A stretch of 33,680 nucleotides of DNA from Bryobacterales bacterium (lineage in GTDB: Bacteria; Acidobacteriota; Terriglobia; Bryobacterales; Bryobacteraceae), in assembly GCA_003136675.1 (NCBI GenBank), contig PLFE01000211.1, positions 6,947 to 40,626 of the forward strand. Reading direction: 5' to 3'. Below are positions 32,097 to 33,680 of the stretch, in pieces. The notes beneath the pieces were generated by a model. The model was not told the DNA's origin. It was given only the letters and a program-made list of their open reading frames with translations, and ran no database searches. Position 1 is the stretch's first letter; the number at the start of each line of letters is the position of its first letter. A program made the translations under genes and the position numbers.

Positions 32097-33485
32097 TTAG
32101 AGCCGCGACAGCTTGTTCAATCCGTTAAAAGCCGCCGCCTTATAGCATTCGGCCAACGTTGGATAGTTGAACACAGTCTCCACAAAATAGTCCATGGTGC
32201 CGCCGAGGATGAACACGGCTTGCCCGATGTGGAGCAATTCAGAGGCCCCTTCCCCGATGATATGAATGCCCAGCAGTTGCCTTGTTTCGCGGTGAAAGAT
32301 CAGCTTGAGCCGTCCGGTGGTATCGCCGCGAATCTGGCCGCGGGCGATTTCGCGATAGTAGGCGACGCCCACTTCGTAGGGGACGTCTTCATCAGTCAAT
32401 TGTTCTTCGGTTTTGCCGACGAACGAAATCTCGGGGATGGTGTAGATGCCGTAAGGATAGTTGGCCGGGTTGGAATGGGCCGGCATGCCGAAGGCGCGCG
32501 CGGCGGCAATGCGGCCCTGCTCCATGGAAACGGAAGCCAGGCTGGGAAACCCGATGACGTCGCCGACAGCGAAAATATGGGGCACTTTGGTGCGGAAATC
32601 GGAATCCACCGCGATGCGCCCGCGGGCATCGGCTGAAATGCCGGCGGCTTCGAGGTTCAGATCGTCGACACTGCCCTGCCGGCCCACCGCGTAGAGCAGC
32701 GCGTCTCCCGCGATGCGCTTCTTGCTGCCGAGACACGCCACGACGCCGCCTTGCGGATTCTCTTCCACACTGTCCACTTCCTCATTGAGGCGCATGGTGA
32801 CGCGATGGTCGCGCAGGTTGTAAGACAGGGCCTCCACCATTTCGGTGTCGGCGAATTCCAGCAGGCGCGGGCGCTTTTCAACGAGAATGATCCGCACTCC
32901 GAGCGTGGCGAACATGCAGGTGTACTCGACTCCGATGACGCCTCCGCCGACCACGATCATGGACTTGGGGATCTCCGCCATCTGGAGAACCTGGTCGCTG
33001 TTGACGATCGTGGTGCCGTTGATGGGCACCTTTGGGGAATCGGCCGGACGAGTGCCGGTAGCGATCACGATCACGCCGGCCTCATATTCCGAGAGGCCCT
33101 TCGAGTTGACGACCTTGATCTGGTTCGGCCCCATGAAACTGGCGGTGCCGAACAGGACCTCGATGTTGTTGCGGGAGAGCTGGGCCTGGGTGACATCCAC
33201 CTCCGTCTTGATGACGTGCTGGACGCGGAAGGAAAGATCGGCCATGGTGATCTTCTCCTTCACGCGGTAGTTCATCCCGTAGATGCTCTGGTATTGGTAG
33301 CCGGAGAGGTGCATCACGGCTTCACGGAGGGTTTTGCTGGGGATCGTGCCGGTGTTGATGCACGCGCCGCCGAGCACTTCGCGCTTTTCCACCACGGCGA
33401 CACGCTTCCCGGATTTGGCGCCCTGAATCGCCGCCCGCTGTCCGGCGGGCCCGGAACCGATTACGATCAGATCGAAGCTCTGCAT
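32097..33485 (-). CDS. sthA: Soluble pyridine nucleotide transhydrogenase
   Basis: A 462-residue flavoprotein of the dihydrolipoamide-dehydrogenase fold. GSGPAG (10-15) binds FAD and MIVVGGGVIGVEY is the NAD(P) Rossmann motif. The redox-disulfide region reads GGACINTGTIPSKTLREAV: the first Cys (42) is kept but the second is Thr47, so no disulfide can form. This, with GTIPSK.LREAV, is the mark of SthA rather than lipoamide dehydrogenase or mercuric reductase. The reaction moves hydride between NADPH and NAD+. C-terminal interface motifs (IHIIGEGASELLHIGQ, FNYPTLAECYKAAA) are intact. It is the first gene of a probable sthA-ROK-TPR run. Confidence 0.93.
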   Translation of the reverse strand: MQSFDLIVIGSGPAGQRAAIQGAKSGKRVAVVEKREVLGGACINTGTIPSKTLREAVMHLSGYQYQSIYGMNYRVKEKITMADLSFRVQHVIKTEVDVTQAQLSRNNIEVLFGTASFMGPNQIKVVNSKGLSEYEAGVIVIATGTRPADSPKVPINGTTIVNSDQVLQMAEIPKSMIVVGGGVIGVEYTCMFATLGVRIILVEKRPRLLEFADTEMVEALSYNLRDHRVTMRLNEEVDSVEENPQGGVVACLGSKKRIAGDALLYAVGRQGSVDDLNLEAAGISADARGRIAVDSDFRTKVPHIFAVGDVIGFPSLASVSMEQGRIAAARAFGMPAHSNPANYPYGIYTIPEISFVGKTEEQLTDEDVPYEVGVAYYREIARGQIRGDTTGRLKLIFHRETRQLLGIHIIGEGASELLHIGQAVFILGGTMDYFVETVFNYPTLAECYKAAAFNGLNKLSRL

Positions 33486-33616
33486 CTTTGAACTATGAGT
33501 TTACAAGCTTGCCTCAGAAGTGGGTGTGAATTTTCGGAGAAAGGTCTCAGGGGATCTCCGGGTGGAGGGCGAGAGGGCGGTTGGATTCGCGGAGGGTGGG
33601 TTGGGCGGCTTGGGGC

Positions 33617-33680
33617 AATGTGTGGAACGAAGCCAGTTCGGGGTGGGGCGGGCGGAATGTGCGGAACGAACCCAGTTTGG
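33617..33680. repeat. Two-copy 25-bp direct repeat at the right edge
   Basis: The 25 bases from 33617 to 33641 and from 33656 to 33680 match at 22 positions with a 39-bp period. The shared core is GGAACGAA.CCAGTT, and the first copy can fold on CGAA/TTCG. It lies upstream of sthA in G-rich, apparently non-coding DNA and may continue beyond the window. Confidence 0.65.

Noticed and set aside
1..33680. CRISPR array, integrated phage, transposon or genomic island boundaries
   Set aside because: No repeat-spacer pattern, integrase, transposase, tRNA-adjacent direct repeats or abrupt composition change was seen.

Overview
The window looks like a chromosomal segment of a soil-type member of the Acidobacteriota, most likely Solibacteraceae/Bryobacterales. 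The best taxonomic clue is the C-terminal TIGR03437-type domain, expanded in Solibacter-like genomes, on two secreted proteins (16434-18002 and 28370-30109, both minus strand). The GC-rich sequence, frequent GTG/TTG starts, many secreted proteins, a di-haem cytochrome c peroxidase and a GH16 glucanase fit this. I see no tRNA, rRNA, CRISPR array, insertion sequence or phage module. Coding density is very high: only one gene-free stretch exceeds 300 bases (26080-26445).

Layout. 1-1174: the 3' end of a plus-strand gene and a convergent secreted heavy-metal-binding-domain protein. 1210-7066: a tightly packed six-gene plus-strand operon: FAD-linked oxidase, GtrA-like membrane protein, glucose-1-phosphate cytidylyltransferase (RfbF), CDP-glucose 4,6-dehydratase-like SDR (RfbG-like), the [2Fe-2S]/PLP 3-dehydratase RfbH, and a second SDR. 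Together these look like a CDP-3,6-dideoxyhexose pathway for a surface glycan. A flippase-like membrane protein and an FUSC-family protein follow on the minus strand. 10204-13014: an unrecognised cluster, one Cys-rich protein followed by what looks like a single IPT/TIG membrane protein split by a frame change. 13042-16432: a small lipoprotein, a GNAT acetyltransferase, a class III aminotransferase and an epoxide-hydrolase-like enzyme. 16434-18002: GH16 glucanase.

18027-20000: a divergent TetR regulator and FAD monooxygenase sharing a 33-bp gap that holds a promoter and a perfect 23-bp palindrome centred on the monooxygenase start codon. 19961-21265: secreted amidohydrolase. 21303-22905: a DGPF/YCII protein plus an ECF42-type sigma factor, preceded by a sequence matching the known ECF42 promoter (TGTCGA, 17 bp, CGAC), so it is probably an autoregulated switch. 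A MocR-like PLP protein with an eroded DNA-binding domain follows.

24380-33485 is all minus strand: ferritin-like protein; an unrecognised Ser-rich 391-residue protein; an operon of a GH5-like secreted protein with altered catalytic sites, a cytochrome c peroxidase and a GntR regulator; a coiled-coil/TPR membrane protein; an atypical ROK protein; and the soluble transhydrogenase SthA. The right edge carries a two-copy 25-bp repeat.

The strongest leads for something new are the ECF42 promoter/DGPF/sigma/MocR set, the start-codon operator of the TetR-monooxygenase pair, the split IPT/TIG membrane system, and the coupled pseudo-glycosidase/cytochrome peroxidase operon.
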